A DNA stretch of 64,000 nucleotides from Pelagibaculum spongiae (GCF_003097315.1 NZ_QDDL01000001.1:62001-126000), one strand, 5' to 3'. Numbered from the stretch's first letter, positions 32,783 through 43,500 are shown. The notes: generated from the sequence alone by a model not told the origin. A program made the numbers and translations.

Positions 32783-35700
32783 ATGAAAAATAATAAAATA
32801 ATAATACTGGGTTTAACCAGCTTATTAATGACTGTTTCTGCAGCAGCTGACAGTGTTAGCCAATCACCACTGTTTTTGACGCAAGGCGCTGCGCCTAATA
32901 TTGTTTTTTCATTGGACGATTCGGGTAGCATGGGTTTTGCTCATGGCGGTGATGCGTATTGGCCTAGCAGCGTTGGTCTGACTTATTACAACCCATCTGG
33001 AAGTGCTAATGATTATGCTATTGCCGAACCAAGATACACTTCGCCTACTAGCAATCCATATTATTACAACCCTGAAACCAGCTATCAATTACCATTAAAA
33101 AATGATGGCACGACCTATAGCACTAGTTGGGAAAAAGCGTGGCTAAATGGATTTATTCAGGAAAATGAAGGCTGGGTTGACCTAACCACTGGTTTCAACC
33201 CCACTATTTATTATTTTAACAAAGGTGATGCTAAAAAGTGGCGTAATGGTGGGTCCGGTGATCACCCTGTAGCCCGCCCACGCCACATAGAAGAGCACAA
33301 GGGTGCAAGTAAAGGTTACTACCACCAATATAATCAAAACAATGCTGCTTGCAATAATTCTTTGGGTGATAGCGACTGCTTTACTTTAATATATCCAACA
33401 ACAGCAGAAGAAAAACAAAACTTTGCTATTTGGTATTCTTTTTATCGAACACGTGCACTATTAACCATGTCCGCCGCAACCCTTTCATTTCGGGAGCTAC
33501 CCAAAAATACTCGATTTTCCTGGCAAGCATTAAATACTTGCAATAGCTTTAGTGACAATAATGAAGGCGAAGGAAATTGCGCAAACAACTTTGGTGACCT
33601 TATAGATAGTCGGCTACAAACTTTTTCATCTACCCATAGAGATAATTTTTTTAATTGGCTAGCTAAAGCACCAGTAAGATCCGCAGGCACACCGTTAAGA
33701 AATGCTTTTATTCGTGCTGGCAATCTATTCTCACAAGCATCCTCTTATCAGGAAGATCCTCTCGCTTCAGACAGTACTAGCTATAGCTGCCGAAGAAATT
33801 ATCATATTGCAATGACTGATGGGTTTTGGAGCGGTAGCCCTGCTGAAAGTCATACCGATGCCAGCGACACTTCAACAATTTTACCCGATGGAACTTCATA
33901 CGCTCCCAGTACAATTTTTTCTTCAGATACTCGAGCATCTGCCAACGGAGATCAAATTACCTCTCTAGCAGATATTGCCTTTCATTTTTGGTCTAATGAC
34001 CTGAAAGATACCGATGACGATGCGATTGACAATAATCTTTCAGCACAGTGGAATACCGAGAATCAGGAGTATTGGAATCCTAGGAACAATCCTGCCAGCT
34101 GGCAACATATGGTGAATTTTACGGTTGGATTGGCGATGAAAAACTATTTAACAAACCCCCAATACGACGGCACTACGTTTGGTGGTGGTTTTTTAAATAT
34201 TGGAAACGGCGATGAGCAGATCCAGTGGCCAACTATTATTAAAAATGGCACAAATGCTGCCTATGATTTATGGCAGGCCGCAATCAATTCAAGAGGGCTG
34301 TTTTTTAGTGCTGAAAATTCAGCATCATTAACTGCAGCATTTAAAGAATTCGTTAGTGCTATCAAACAAGACTCTGCATCCGCAGCTGCGACTGGCGTTA
34401 ACGGTTTTACTAGCGATGTATTAAGTAGCTTGTTTCATGTTCAGTTTGAAAGTGAATTCTGGAGCGGCGACGTCCGAAAGAGAGATTTAACAGCCAATGC
34501 CACACCAGGAGCTACGGTATGGAGTGCCGCAGAAACAATTGCTGCAATGAAAATTGGCGATAGAAAATATTTATTTGCAAAAAAAGGTGCAACTAATAAT
34601 TTAGAAGAATTTAAGTGGAATTTTTTACCAGAAAACATTCAAAGCAATTTCGGCAACGGTGATTCAAAAAAGAAAGTTTATGGTAAAAAACGGCTGCAAT
34701 GGGTTAAGGGAAATCACAAAGATGAAGGTACAGCAGCTGACCAGTTGCGGATAAGAAAAACACTGCCAAGCGGGAATATTTCAGTGCTTGGCGATATCGT
34801 TCACTCTTCACCGGTTTATGTCGGCAAACCTGATCGGTACGGCTATCAAAATTTACATAGTGCTAGCTACGCCGATTTTGCTGCATTAAATGCCAACCGA
34901 AAGCATATGGTTTATTTCGGCGCTAATGATGGAATGCTGCATGGGCTTGATGCCGAAAATGGCAACGAAGTGTTTGCATTTATTCCAACACCCGCATTAA
35001 AAAAGATCCATCTGCTGCCGGAGCAAAATTACAGCCACCAATATTATGTCGATGCGACGCCGGTTGCTGCCGATGTCTGGTTTGATGATAAATGGCATAG
35101 TGTTTTAATCGGCGGATTAGGTGCTGGTGGCAAGGGTATTTATGCGTTAGATATTACCACTCCCGAAACGCCAAAACTGTTATGGGAGCTTACCGCCAAA
35201 GATGACTCTCGACTTGGATACACACTGGCACAACCAAGGGTTATTCGGGCACACGATGGCAACTGGTATGTTGCACTAGCCAATGGTTATGAAAGCACTG
35301 CAAGCTCAAACCAATCAGCCCACTTGTTTTTATTGAATATTGAAACTGGTGCTATTGAAAAAACCTTCAGCATCGGAAATGAAACCGACAATGGACTATC
35401 TTCACCGGTCGCAGCTGATATTAATGGCGATTTGATTACCGACTTTTTATATGCCGGTGATTTAAAGGGTAATTTATGGCGTTTTGATTTGATCAACCAT
35501 GATTCAAGCGAGCCACTAAAAAACATTAGCAATAAAAACCAATGGAAGGTCGCAGGAAGTAATTTGGGCGAACCTTTGTTTGCTGCCTCTAAAAACGCTG
35601 TACCACAGCCAATCACTACCCCACCACGGTTAATGCGCCACCCAACAACCAAAGGCCATTTGATTATTTTCGGTACCGGCAAATACTTTGAAACCTCTGA

Positions 35701-36307
35701 TGCCGCCAAAAAGGATCAAAACGAAAACACCTTATACGGGATTTGGGACCAGACAACCGATGGCAAAACTGAACTTGCCACGATCAACTTCATTCAGTTG
35801 CTTAAACAAGAACTCCTTAGTAAAACGTCAGCAACATTCAGTGGCCAAAATAGTCAGCAAACACAGCATAATGTTTATCAATCTAGCCAAAAAAAACCAA
35901 CTTGGTATGGCACTGAAGCAAACCTCGGTTGGTATATGCACCTTCCTGCGGGTGATTTAATGGCACATGATCCGGTTTATCGAACCGAACTTGCCTTTTT
36001 CCCTGTCAGTACGCCCAATGCAGATCCATGCCAGGCCTCTGGTTTGACTCGTTACTTATACGTGATCAATGCCGCCACTGGCGGTAGATCGCAACAATCT
36101 GTTTTTGACCTGAATAATGATCAAAAAATTGATGAAAAAGATAAGTACCTATCAAAATCGATTACTGCTTTGCAATTAACCACTCCAGCATTAATTACTT
36201 TGATTGGTGACATTGCGTATCTTAATCAAACTGATGATATTGCCACTATGTTGATTGGTTTTCCTGGCAATAGAACCGGTCGGCAAAATTGGCTGCGTTT
36301 ATTCTAA
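32783..36307 (+). CDS. pilY1: PilY1 family pilus tip adhesin / assembly protein
   Basis: This 1174-residue exported protein has a signal peptide ending near SAAA. A von Willebrand A-like N-terminal module (NIVFSLDDSGSMG, a MIDAS DxSxS) spans to about residue 540. A C-terminal PilY1 beta-propeller follows (VYFGANDGMLHGLDAENGNEVFAFIP, GGLGAGGKGIYALDIT, DINGDLITDFLYAGDLKGN). A calcium-loop motif DLNNDQKIDEKD lies near the end. PilY1 sits at the pilus tip, modulates retraction and can mediate adhesion or surface sensing. It follows pilX by 2 bases. Confidence 0.92.
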   Translation: MKNNKIIILGLTSLLMTVSAAADSVSQSPLFLTQGAAPNIVFSLDDSGSMGFAHGGDAYWPSSVGLTYYNPSGSANDYAIAEPRYTSPTSNPYYYNPETSYQLPLKNDGTTYSTSWEKAWLNGFIQENEGWVDLTTGFNPTIYYFNKGDAKKWRNGGSGDHPVARPRHIEEHKGASKGYYHQYNQNNAACNNSLGDSDCFTLIYPTTAEEKQNFAIWYSFYRTRALLTMSAATLSFRELPKNTRFSWQALNTCNSFSDNNEGEGNCANNFGDLIDSRLQTFSSTHRDNFFNWLAKAPVRSAGTPLRNAFIRAGNLFSQASSYQEDPLASDSTSYSCRRNYHIAMTDGFWSGSPAESHTDASDTSTILPDGTSYAPSTIFSSDTRASANGDQITSLADIAFHFWSNDLKDTDDDAIDNNLSAQWNTENQEYWNPRNNPASWQHMVNFTVGLAMKNYLTNPQYDGTTFGGGFLNIGNGDEQIQWPTIIKNGTNAAYDLWQAAINSRGLFFSAENSASLTAAFKEFVSAIKQDSASAAATGVNGFTSDVLSSLFHVQFESEFWSGDVRKRDLTANATPGATVWSAAETIAAMKIGDRKYLFAKKGATNNLEEFKWNFLPENIQSNFGNGDSKKKVYGKKRLQWVKGNHKDEGTAADQLRIRKTLPSGNISVLGDIVHSSPVYVGKPDRYGYQNLHSASYADFAALNANRKHMVYFGANDGMLHGLDAENGNEVFAFIPTPALKKIHLLPEQNYSHQYYVDATPVAADVWFDDKWHSVLIGGLGAGGKGIYALDITTPETPKLLWELTAKDDSRLGYTLAQPRVIRAHDGNWYVALANGYESTASSNQSAHLFLLNIETGAIEKTFSIGNETDNGLSSPVAADINGDLITDFLYAGDLKGNLWRFDLINHDSSEPLKNISNKNQWKVAGSNLGEPLFAASKNAVPQPITTPPRLMRHPTTKGHLIIFGTGKYFETSDAAKKDQNENTLYGIWDQTTDGKTELATINFIQLLKQELLSKTSATFSGQNSQQTQHNVYQSSQKKPTWYGTEANLGWYMHLPAGDLMAHDPVYRTELAFFPVSTPNADPCQASGLTRYLYVINAATGGRSQQSVFDLNNDQKIDEKDKYLSKSITALQLTTPALITLIGDIAYLNQTDDIATMLIGFPGNRTGRQNWLRLF

Positions 36308-36320
36308 ATTAGCAATTGCC

Positions 36321-36351
36321 TGACCGCCGATCACGGTATGTTTGGCGGTCA
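36321..36351 (+). terminator. hairpin after pilY1
   Basis: TGACCGCC and GGCGGTCA enclose a 15-base loop 14 bases after the pilY1 stop. It lacks a T run, so it may only attenuate or stabilise. Confidence 0.4.
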
Positions 36352-36422
36352 TATTGCATTGGCTTGCCAAAGCACTGCTATTGCATTAATTAATTCATAT
36401 AACAAATATATAAGTAAATTTT

Positions 36423-36950
36423 ATGATGATTCGTTACTTACATTTTTCTCAGAAAGGGGTCACTCTAATAGAGCTGATGATCGTGATCGCTCTATTAGCG
36501 ATTCTGACTACGATTGCAGCCCCTTCTTATAACAATCTGATCCAGCGAAACTCTGTTGATGGTGGCGTTGACCTTTTTGTAGCTCAACTTCGACTGGCCA
36601 GAAATGAAGCAGTGCGGCGCAACACTACCGTCACCCTAGGAAAGTCAGGTAGTTCAACCGATTGGGTCGATGGCACTCGTGTCTATCAAGATACCACCCG
36701 AGATGGCTCTTCTTATGTTGCATCTACTCACGAATTAATTCGCCAGCAATCGGAATTTGACAACCTTATAATCACATCAAGTTTGAGCCCAAATTCAGCT
36801 AACATCATTAGCTTTCATCCTGATGGTTATGTTGCCAATACTGGCACCAATTGGTTTTGCCTCAAGAACAACGATCAAATACGACAGATCACTATAGAAA
36901 ATAGCGGGCTAATTATTATCACTACCCCTAGCTCTAGTTCGTGCTCGTAA
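36423..36950 (+). CDS. second GspH/FimT-family pseudopilin
   Basis: This 175-residue pre-pilin has site QKG-VTLIELMIVIALLAILTTIAAPSY, then a FimT-type helix (LFVAQLRLARNEAVRRNTTVTLG) and a C-terminal Cys pair. It is a paralogue of the 30275 pseudopilin within the same cluster. It overlaps the longest pilE frame, so it is translationally close to pilE. Its role is probably minor-pilin incorporation or DNA-uptake-related, by analogy with FimT proteins. Confidence 0.87.
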   Translation: MMIRYLHFSQKGVTLIELMIVIALLAILTTIAAPSYNNLIQRNSVDGGVDLFVAQLRLARNEAVRRNTTVTLGKSGSSTDWVDGTRVYQDTTRDGSSYVASTHELIRQQSEFDNLIITSSLSPNSANIISFHPDGYVANTGTNWFCLKNNDQIRQITIENSGLIIITTPSSSSCS

Positions 36951-36976
36951 ATCATACAAACCCGGAATCAGCTGAC

Positions 36977-37417
36977 ATGAAAAAAAATGGATTTACTTTA
37001 ATCGAGCTGATGATAGTTGTTGCTGTGGTGGGTATTTTAGCCAGTATCGCTTGGCCCTCATACCAACAATCATTACGAAAGAGCTATCGCAAGGAAGCAG
37101 TTAGCATTCTGTCCATTGTTGCTCAAAAACAAGAAGCGCGATTGCTCAAGCAACAAAGCTACACCGATGATATCACTGCGTTACATAATGCTATTCGTCC
37201 TGTCGATACTGCTCTTCCCAACGGCCCTAAAGAAGGCATATCCCCAAGTGGCCAACATAAAATTACAGTTTCAACCAATGCCACCGCCACAACTAATGCT
37301 ACTGAATACACTATCACCGCAACACCTGCTAATGGTGACGCTGAATGTGGCGCTTTGACTTATAACTATCTAGGCGTTAAAACAGCGGCAGCTGGTACGG
37401 TCGATTTATGTTGGTAA
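36977..37417 (+). CDS. pilE: type IV pilus minor pilin PilE
   Basis: From the ATG at 36977 this is a 146-residue pre-pilin, MKKNG-FTLIELMIVVAVVGILASIAWPSY, with the short basic leader typical of PilE. A ComP_DUS/PilE-like body follows (YRKEAVSILSIVAQKQEARLLKQQ) with a C-terminal Cys pair. The ORF opens at 36941, but that would add an atypical leader. It is the last gene of the minor-pilin cluster; no clear terminator follows. Confidence 0.88.
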   Translation: MKKNGFTLIELMIVVAVVGILASIAWPSYQQSLRKSYRKEAVSILSIVAQKQEARLLKQQSYTDDITALHNAIRPVDTALPNGPKEGISPSGQHKITVSTNATATTNATEYTITATPANGDAECGALTYNYLGVKTAAAGTVDLCW

Positions 37418-37529
37418 GCAAAGGCTTGTTAGCAACATGACATTTCTTTGTTTCTTTATCTAAAACACTAAAGCTTTTCTGTTACCCGCCGATACAACCA
37501 GCAAGAAATCAACCTCTGGACTTCGTGCG

Positions 37530-39401
37530 ATGAAATTCTCTCACAAACTGGTATTAACCAGCACGTTAATCGCAACCGGTGCTATTGCGGCATTATCTAC
37601 CGTTCTCTATATCAACAGTTATAACGAAACCACCACTACTGTTGAAAAAAGACTACAAAGCACAGCAACTAGCATGGCCGATCATATTGGCACATGGGTA
37701 TCAGGGAAAGAAACACTGATTCTGACCCTTCAGCAAGGCATTAGCCAATCCACTAATGACCAACAAATACAAAAACTAATCGACTTACCTATTTTAAAAC
37801 AAGAATTTTCTGTTGCTTACCTAGGATTAGAAGATCGACCAAACCTGATTATTAATTACCCCTTTAATAAAAAAGGCTATGACGCCAGGAAACGCTCTTG
37901 GTACAAAGAAGCCAGAGCAAAAGGCGGCATTAATGTTAAAAATCCATATCTCGATACCAAAACTGGCAAGCTGATGCTAGCAATTGGCACACCATTAACT
38001 GATAGCCGAGGCATTAATGGCGTGGTAAATGGAAAAATCGAACTAGATTCGCTATTAGACATCCTTGATAAGCACCCATTAGGTGATGCCGGGTATGCAT
38101 TTTTAATTACTGGTCAAGGAAAGATAATCAGCCACCCAGATACCTCTTTTAATGGTAAAACGGTTGCAGATCTATTTACTAATCGCCCAACTCTTTCCAG
38201 TACAATTCAAAAAACCATGACAACAACCGAAGAACAGGCACTGACCTTTTCTTCAGTTTCGGTTGAAGGAATTGATTGGAAAGTGGGTGTCGTCATTAAC
38301 CATGACAAGGCTTACGCAGGTGTCTACCAGCTTCGTAACATGGCAATTTTCTTTACCATTGGTACTGCGCTGACTTGCCTGTTTATTTACCAGTTAATTA
38401 TTAGCCGCCTACTGCTTCCAATGAAAACCATTGGCAACGCAATGAAACAAATTGGTAGCGGACAAGCTGATTTGAGCCAAAGAATTCCAGCCAATAGCGG
38501 CGATGAATTTCAAGAACTGGCTGAAGACTTTAATCATTTTATGAGTTCACTACAAAATCTCGTGCATCAAATACAAGATATGGGCGGCTCATTATTAACC
38601 AGTAGCAGCCAGGCACAGCAAATCGCTGGCGATGCCGCTGGCCATATTAATCAGCAGCAACAGGAAACCGATCAGCTAGCAACGGCGATGAATGAAATGG
38701 CCGCCTCTGCGGCAGAAGTTGCTCAAAATGCACAACTGGCCGCGCAGCATACAGCTGAAGCAAGTCAAAACACCGTTGTTGGTCGTGAAGTAGTCGCAGA
38801 TACTTCAGCAACAATCGATCAACTCGCTAAGCAACTGGAACAGGCGCATCATTCGGTTAATTTACTGGCTGAACACAGCGAAGGTATCGAGTCGATTACC
38901 AGCGTAATTAGCTCGATTGCCGAACAAACCAATTTACTGGCATTGAATGCTGCTATTGAAGCTGCCAGAGCCGGTGAGCAAGGACGTGGTTTTGCAGTCG
39001 TTGCCGATGAAGTTCGCAGCCTGGCCTCCAGAACCCAGGATGCTACTCGTGAAATTAAAACCATGATTGGTGAGCTGCGCGAAAAAACCGAACAGACCGT
39101 TCTAGTAATTGAATCCAGTGGTACTAGCGCCTATGAAAGCGTCAAAAAAGCCGAACAAGCTAGGAATGCGCTGGAACAAATTAGTGGCACTATTGAGCAA
39201 ATCTCCGGCATGAATATACAAATCGCTAGCGCTGCTGAACAGCAATCGTCGGTAACAGAAGAGATTAATCAAAATGCGGTTGCAATTCGCGATGCTTCTT
39301 CAGCATTCACACAAAGCGCTTCAGACGTTGATCGAATCAGCCAGTCGCTACTAGATCAATCCCAGCAACAGCAAAAATTGCTTGGCCAGTTTAGCCACTA
39401 A
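37530..39401 (+). CDS. methyl-accepting chemotaxis protein with periplasmic Cache domain
   Basis: This 623-residue transmembrane receptor has TM1 at about residues 8-28 and a dCache-type sensor at about 30-265. It contains [35 protein letters not shown] and [12 protein letters not shown]2 is at about 270-290, followed by HAMP and a cytoplasmic hairpin with the conserved tip [21 protein letters not shown]. Flanking methylation helices are Gln/Glu/Ala-rich. It signals to CheA/CheW; the ligand is probably a small organic molecule such as an amino acid. It follows pilE by 112 bases. There is no CheR-docking pentapeptide at the C-terminus. Confidence 0.93.
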   Translation: MKFSHKLVLTSTLIATGAIAALSTVLYINSYNETTTTVEKRLQSTATSMADHIGTWVSGKETLILTLQQGISQSTNDQQIQKLIDLPILKQEFSVAYLGLEDRPNLIINYPFNKKGYDARKRSWYKEARAKGGINVKNPYLDTKTGKLMLAIGTPLTDSRGINGVVNGKIELDSLLDILDKHPLGDAGYAFLITGQGKIISHPDTSFNGKTVADLFTNRPTLSSTIQKTMTTTEEQALTFSSVSVEGIDWKVGVVINHDKAYAGVYQLRNMAIFFTIGTALTCLFIYQLIISRLLLPMKTIGNAMKQIGSGQADLSQRIPANSGDEFQELAEDFNHFMSSLQNLVHQIQDMGGSLLTSSSQAQQIAGDAAGHINQQQQETDQLATAMNEMAASAAEVAQNAQLAAQHTAEASQNTVVGREVVADTSATIDQLAKQLEQAHHSVNLLAEHSEGIESITSVISSIAEQTNLLALNAAIEAARAGEQGRGFAVVADEVRSLASRTQDATREIKTMIGELREKTEQTVLVIESSGTSAYESVKKAEQARNALEQISGTIEQISGMNIQIASAAEQQSSVTEEINQNAVAIRDASSAFTQSASDVDRISQSLLDQSQQQQKLLGQFSH

Positions 39402-39423
39402 ATTCAGACCAAACAAAACCACT

Positions 39424-39453
39424 AAAAGCCTTGTTTAATTCAGGGCTTTTTTT
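39424..39453 (+). terminator. terminator of the chemoreceptor gene
   Basis: AAAGCCTTG and CAGGGCTTT form a stem followed by T-rich sequence 23 bases after the stop. Confidence 0.8.
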
Positions 39454-39582
39454 ATGTCGACAATAAATTTTCAAATATTAAATACCAGTCAGTCGCCTGA
39501 GGAATTTATTATTTCCAATGACGAATATATGGGAAAACAAATATATGAAAATCTAAATATGAGGAATATTAAATATTGGAAT

Positions 39583-39606
39583 AAAAAAAGCCCAGCAAAG
39601 CTGGGC
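39583..39606 (-). terminator. terminator of the cmoAB operon
   Basis: On the minus strand GCCCAGC-TTT-GCTGGGC is followed by T7, about 175 bases beyond cmoB. Confidence 0.85.
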
Positions 39607-39780
39607 AAAGGTTTACACCGGAGAGCAACTGGTGCGGTCAGCAGGCTGACCTAAACATAACTGATTGACTGCAACAAAAAATATATGACGGCAGCAGCGT
39701 TGAATTAACAATACCCTGTCACCTGCCTTACAACCTTGACAAGGATCAACCATTAAATGATGAGTTTTCAAACGATGTTT

Positions 39781-40758
39781 CTATTTTTTATCAGCCAGTA
39801 TAACTACACGTAATGGTGCAGGATAACCTTCAACTGTTTTACTTGGATCTTCAGGATCCAAATAATCAGATAACGACTCGTATTGCATCCATTCTGTAGC
39901 GCGCTGCTCTTGAATACTTGTCTGTGAAAGATCGACAGCACGGACATTAGAAAAACCACACCGATTAAGCCACAAAATCAACATATCTACTGAAGGGATA
40001 AACCAAACATTTCTCATCTTTCCGTAACGATCTTCTGGCATCAGAATTTGACACTGATCTCCATCAACAACCAAGGTTTCTAAGACTAATTGACCACCCG
40101 GGCGCAAGCAGCTTTTTAATTCCAAAATATGATCAATTGGAGCGCGCCGATGATATAAAACCCCCATCGAAAATACAGTATCAAATGCTTGCAAGCTTTG
40201 AGGTACTGCTTCGATACCTAAAGGTAAAAAATGCACCGACGAATCATCAATATATTTTTTAAATAATTCAAACTGACAAGCAAACAACATACTCGGATCG
40301 ATGCCCACAACCATCGAAGCACCAGCACCACGCATTCGCCAGCAGTGATAACCACTACCGCAACCTACATCAAGAATCCTCCGCCCCTGCAGATCGTCAA
40401 GGTGTGGCAATACCCGCTGCCATTTCCAGTCAGAACGCCATTCAGTGTCTAACGGCACGCCAAACAATTCGTATGGGCCTTTCCGCCAAGGCATAAGCTG
40501 CTTTAAACCATCAAATAACTGCTGTCGTTGCTCTGCTGAAACTTCAGACTCATCGCCTACCTTTAACCAATCCGCATTCAAATCGACATTTTTAGCCACT
40601 ATTTGCGGGATCGTATCGAATACGGGCAACCAACGCTTTAAATTACCGTTCTTCTTTTCATCCCAAGCGTCAGCTAACTGGGCAGGTAAAATTTCTTTCC
40701 AGGCTTCTAATGGCCCATCAAACTGACGATACAACTCGCTATAATCTACGATCATCAA
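39781..40758 (-). CDS. cmoB: tRNA U34 carboxymethyltransferase
   Basis: CmoB transfers a carboxymethyl group from carboxy-SAM to 5-hydroxyuridine 34, making cmo5U in tRNAs. The 325-residue protein has an N-terminal helical domain (LKRWLPVFDTIPQI), the PYELFGVPLDTEWRSDWKW substrate segment, and a Rossmann SAM fold (RRILDVGCGSGYHCWRM, GIDPSMLF, DTVFSMGVLYHRR, GGQLVLETLVVDG). Length equals the family. It is downstream of cmoA with a 46-base gap, the usual order. The start is MIVDYSELY or the Met before it (adjacent). Confidence 0.97.
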   Translation of the reverse strand: MMIVDYSELYRQFDGPLEAWKEILPAQLADAWDEKKNGNLKRWLPVFDTIPQIVAKNVDLNADWLKVGDESEVSAEQRQQLFDGLKQLMPWRKGPYELFGVPLDTEWRSDWKWQRVLPHLDDLQGRRILDVGCGSGYHCWRMRGAGASMVVGIDPSMLFACQFELFKKYIDDSSVHFLPLGIEAVPQSLQAFDTVFSMGVLYHRRAPIDHILELKSCLRPGGQLVLETLVVDGDQCQILMPEDRYGKMRNVWFIPSVDMLILWLNRCGFSNVRAVDLSQTSIQEQRATEWMQYESLSDYLDPEDPSKTVEGYPAPLRVVILADKK

Positions 40759-40804
40759 ATTTTCTCAATAAAAGGTTTTATTTAACAGCAATGGCAAACG
40801 CAGA

Positions 40805-41539
40805 TTAAACTTTAATAGCGACCATCGAACAAAAGTTAAAACATTGGAACCACACATCACAACTGGCAAAACCAGATTGGCGCAACCGTTGTTGATGCAC
40901 TTCTAATGTATCTGGCGTTAATACATTTTCTAGCGCATTTCTCTTTTGGCTAATTTCCATTTCAGAATAACCATTCAAACGTTTGAAGTTGTAATACATA
41001 TCGGTTTGCATGTCGTGCACACGGCCATCAGAAAATGCTAATTTTTCTGACAGAATTAAAATGCCACCGGGTTTCAATCCATCATAAATTTTCTGAATTA
41101 ATAGATCACGATCAATTCGGTCAATAAATTGCAGCGTGAAGTTCAGCACCACCACTGATGCATTTTTGATTTCCTGCTGGCGAATATCACCCAGTTTTAC
41201 GTCAACTTTCGATTTCCCTGCTTGATCAAGCAATAGCACTCGACACTTTTCGACCATTGCTTGGGAATTATCTAGCGCAATAATTTTACAATCGGCATGG
41301 GGAATATTATCTCGCATCGACAAACTGGCAGCACCTAGAGAACACCCTAAGTCATAACAGTGACTACCCGGCTGAGCATACCGCTCTGCCAGATAACCAA
41401 TCATCGAAATAATGGTGGGATAACCGGGCACCGAACGACGAATCATATCCGGAAAGACATTAACAACTTGCTCATCAAACCGAAAAGCTTCGACTACATC
41501 ATGCTGATGGGCGTAGATATCATCTTGCCTATCACTCAT
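40805..41539 (-). CDS. cmoA: carboxy-S-adenosyl-L-methionine synthase
   Basis: CmoA converts SAM and prephenate into carboxy-SAM for CmoB. The sequence includes DDIYAHQHDVVEAFRFDEQV, ARG-type RRSVPGYPTII, the SAM motif CYDLGCSLGAASLSM and ALDNSQAMVEKC. The ATG at 41539 (MSDRQDDIYA) is preceded by GGAG at 8 bases and gives 244 residues, the family size; the frame opens 12 codons earlier without support. cmoA-cmoB form a two-gene operon ending at the 39583-39606 terminator. Confidence 0.96.
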   Translation of the reverse strand: MSDRQDDIYAHQHDVVEAFRFDEQVVNVFPDMIRRSVPGYPTIISMIGYLAERYAQPGSHCYDLGCSLGAASLSMRDNIPHADCKIIALDNSQAMVEKCRVLLLDQAGKSKVDVKLGDIRQQEIKNASVVVLNFTLQFIDRIDRDLLIQKIYDGLKPGGILILSEKLAFSDGRVHDMQTDMYYNFKRLNGYSEMEISQKRNALENVLTPDTLEVHQQRLRQSGFASCDVWFQCFNFCSMVAIKV

Positions 41540-41845
41540 ACCATTACTCCAGACGGATTGGACCCGGCGAATCACCTAGCAAACAAGCTGTGCCGCGATC
41601 AACTGCAAAAGGCGGCCATTTTAACGGTTACCTGCCAAGATAAAAAACCGCTCGGGACAAAAGAATCACAATCAGTTTTCAATTCACCACTATTTAGCCC
41701 CAGCGGCCCATGATCTATTAGCCGCTAGCGAGCACCTACCACTGGCTCGAATTGCGATCAAACATTACAAACTGCAATGCAACCAATGGATCACTCAACT
41801 AAAATCAGCCCTAAATAAAAACCCTTCAACTGTAACTTTTTTCTG
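41540..41845. other. intergenic region between cmoA and guaC
   Basis: No gene was recognised in this divergent promoter region; cmoA must start its transcript here on the minus strand. A short open stretch on the plus strand is only an extension of a cmoA shadow frame. Confidence 0.4.
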
Positions 41846-41873
41846 TTGCATCAAAGGACTTTCTCCCTATAAT
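41846..41873 (+). promoter_or_regulatory. sigma70-type promoter of guaC
   Basis: -35 TTGCAT (41846-41851) and -10 TATAAT (41868-41873) are separated by 16 bases. A leader of about 165 bases follows, containing the hairpin TTAGTTAT/ATAACTAA near 41903-41932. Confidence 0.65.
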
Positions 41874-42046
41874 GATGCCGTATAGAAGCGGTTCTGCGGC
41901 TTAGTTATTGGTATATTTACTGATAACTAAAAAACAGGTTGTTAATGGCACTTTATTATCCATAGTCTTAGCTGCCAGCTTACCTCCACGAAATCACCTC
42001 TATACGTGCTACCTATTTTTTTCTTCTGTTTAAAATGGAAACTGGC

Positions 42047-43084
42047 ATGCACGTAGAAACTGAAATCAAACTCGGCTTTAAAGACGTTTTAATTCGCCCT
42101 AAGCGCTCCACTCTCAAGAGCCGCTCACAAGTCTCGCTAGAACGAACCTTCTTACTGCGCCATGCAGGCGGAGACTGGACCGGCGTGCCGGTAGTCGCTG
42201 CCAATATGGATACCGTTGGCACCTTCGAAATGGCCCTAGCGCTGGCCAGCGAACAAATGCTTACCGCCGTTCACAAACACTATTCTCTTGAGCAGTGGCA
42301 GAGTTTTGCCAAGGGCTTATCACCTGAGATCTATAACTATTTGATGGTCAGTTCTGGCACTTCTGACAGCGACTTTGAAAAACTGCAACAAGTCCTCACT
42401 GCCTTGCCCAAGCTGCGCTTCATCTGCATCGATGTCGCTAACGGCTACTCCCAGCACTTTGTCGATTACGTTCGTAAAGCCAGGCAACACTTTCCCGACA
42501 AAATCATTGTTGCTGGCAATGTTGTCACCGGAGAAATGGTTGAAGAACTCATTTTGTCTGGTGCTGATATTGTAAAAGTGGGTATTGGCCCTGGCTCGGT
42601 TTGTACCACACGGATGAAAACCGGTGTTGGCTATCCGCAGTTATCAGCCGTTATCGAATGTGCCGATGCAGCCCACGGCTTAGGCGGACAGATTATTTCT
42701 GATGGCGGCTGCTCTTGCCCGGGTGATGTGGCAAAAGCCTTTGGCGCCGGTGCAGACTTCGTAATGCTCGGCGGCATGTTAGCCGGCCACGATGAATCCG
42801 ATGGCGAACTGGTCGAGCAAGATGGCAAGCAATTCAAACTGTTTTATGGCATGAGCTCAACCACTGCGATGAGCAAACACGCTGGCGGCGTTGCTAATTA
42901 TCGGGCCTCAGAAGGTAAAACCGTCAAGGTGCCCTACCGCGGGCCAGTTGAAGAAACCATTAAAGATATTCTCGGCGGCGTTCGCTCAACCTGCACCTAT
43001 GTTGGTGCAGCGAAATTAAAAGAGCTATCACGTCGAACCACATTTATTCGAGTGATGGAACAAGAGAATCGAGTGTTTTCTTAA
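42047..43084 (+). CDS. guaC: GMP reductase
   Basis: GuaC reductively deaminates GMP to IMP with NADPH, returning guanine nucleotides to the purine pool. The TIM-barrel sequence has [34 protein letters not shown], the catalytic loop [13 protein letters not shown] with the active Cys, and [14 protein letters not shown]. From the ATG at 42047 it is 345 residues, close to E. coli GuaC; an ATG at 42035 would add four residues. It is transcribed from a good promoter with a long leader and ends in a hairpin at 43098-43127. Confidence 0.96.
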   Translation: MHVETEIKLGFKDVLIRPKRSTLKSRSQVSLERTFLLRHAGGDWTGVPVVAANMDTVGTFEMALALASEQMLTAVHKHYSLEQWQSFAKGLSPEIYNYLMVSSGTSDSDFEKLQQVLTALPKLRFICIDVANGYSQHFVDYVRKARQHFPDKIIVAGNVVTGEMVEELILSGADIVKVGIGPGSVCTTRMKTGVGYPQLSAVIECADAAHGLGGQIISDGGCSCPGDVAKAFGAGADFVMLGGMLAGHDESDGELVEQDGKQFKLFYGMSSTTAMSKHAGGVANYRASEGKTVKVPYRGPVEETIKDILGGVRSTCTYVGAAKLKELSRRTTFIRVMEQENRVFS

Positions 43085-43097
43085 TAGTTGATTATTA

Positions 43098-43127
43098 TTG
43101 CTGCCTGAGAGATTGGGCAGCAATGCT
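43098..43127 (+). terminator. hairpin after guaC
   Basis: ATTGCTGCC and GGCAGCAAT form a 9-bp stem 13 bases after the guaC stop; no T run follows. Confidence 0.55.
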
Positions 43128-43392
43128 ATTTCGACACGAGCCTATGATTTATTTCCATTCTTTAACTACTCTAAAAAATAATTTTCTGCACTATATTTGA
43201 CAAAACATTCTATCTAAAAAGAATCAAGCCAAAATACTTCGTTCACTTGCAATAAAAAAATCGACAGACACTTTAAACAGATGTTTTTTTTGATTCTTCT
43301 TTGAATCGATAAAATCGTATTTAGGGCCGCAGAAATTTTAAATTACCCTAAACGGTTTCAGTTTTTGAAATGATTTTTCTGGAGCGGAGCTA

Positions 43393-43500
43393 CCATCCCT
43401 GGCACATAGATTCCGGAATGACGGCTCGGAGTATGTTGTAAACTACAGCGCTTCATTAGCCACTCCGTCATGCTCGCCATGGAAGGCGGGTATCCATAGG
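43393..43500. repeat. REP-like inverted pair enclosing a Ter-like motif
   Basis: ATTCCGGAATGACGG…GGAGT and ACTCCGTCATGCTCGCCATGG form an inverted pair of the GTCAT…GGAATCC type that is dispersed in many proteobacteria. Inside the loop AGTATGTTGTAA (43430-43442) matches the first 12 bases of the E. coli Tus-binding Ter core. The rest of 43128-43756 shows no gene. Confidence 0.45.

Noticed and set aside
39454-39654. 66-codon plus-strand ORF after the chemoreceptor
   Set aside because: It begins in the T run of one terminator and runs through the cmoB terminator, with no ribosome binding site or domain.
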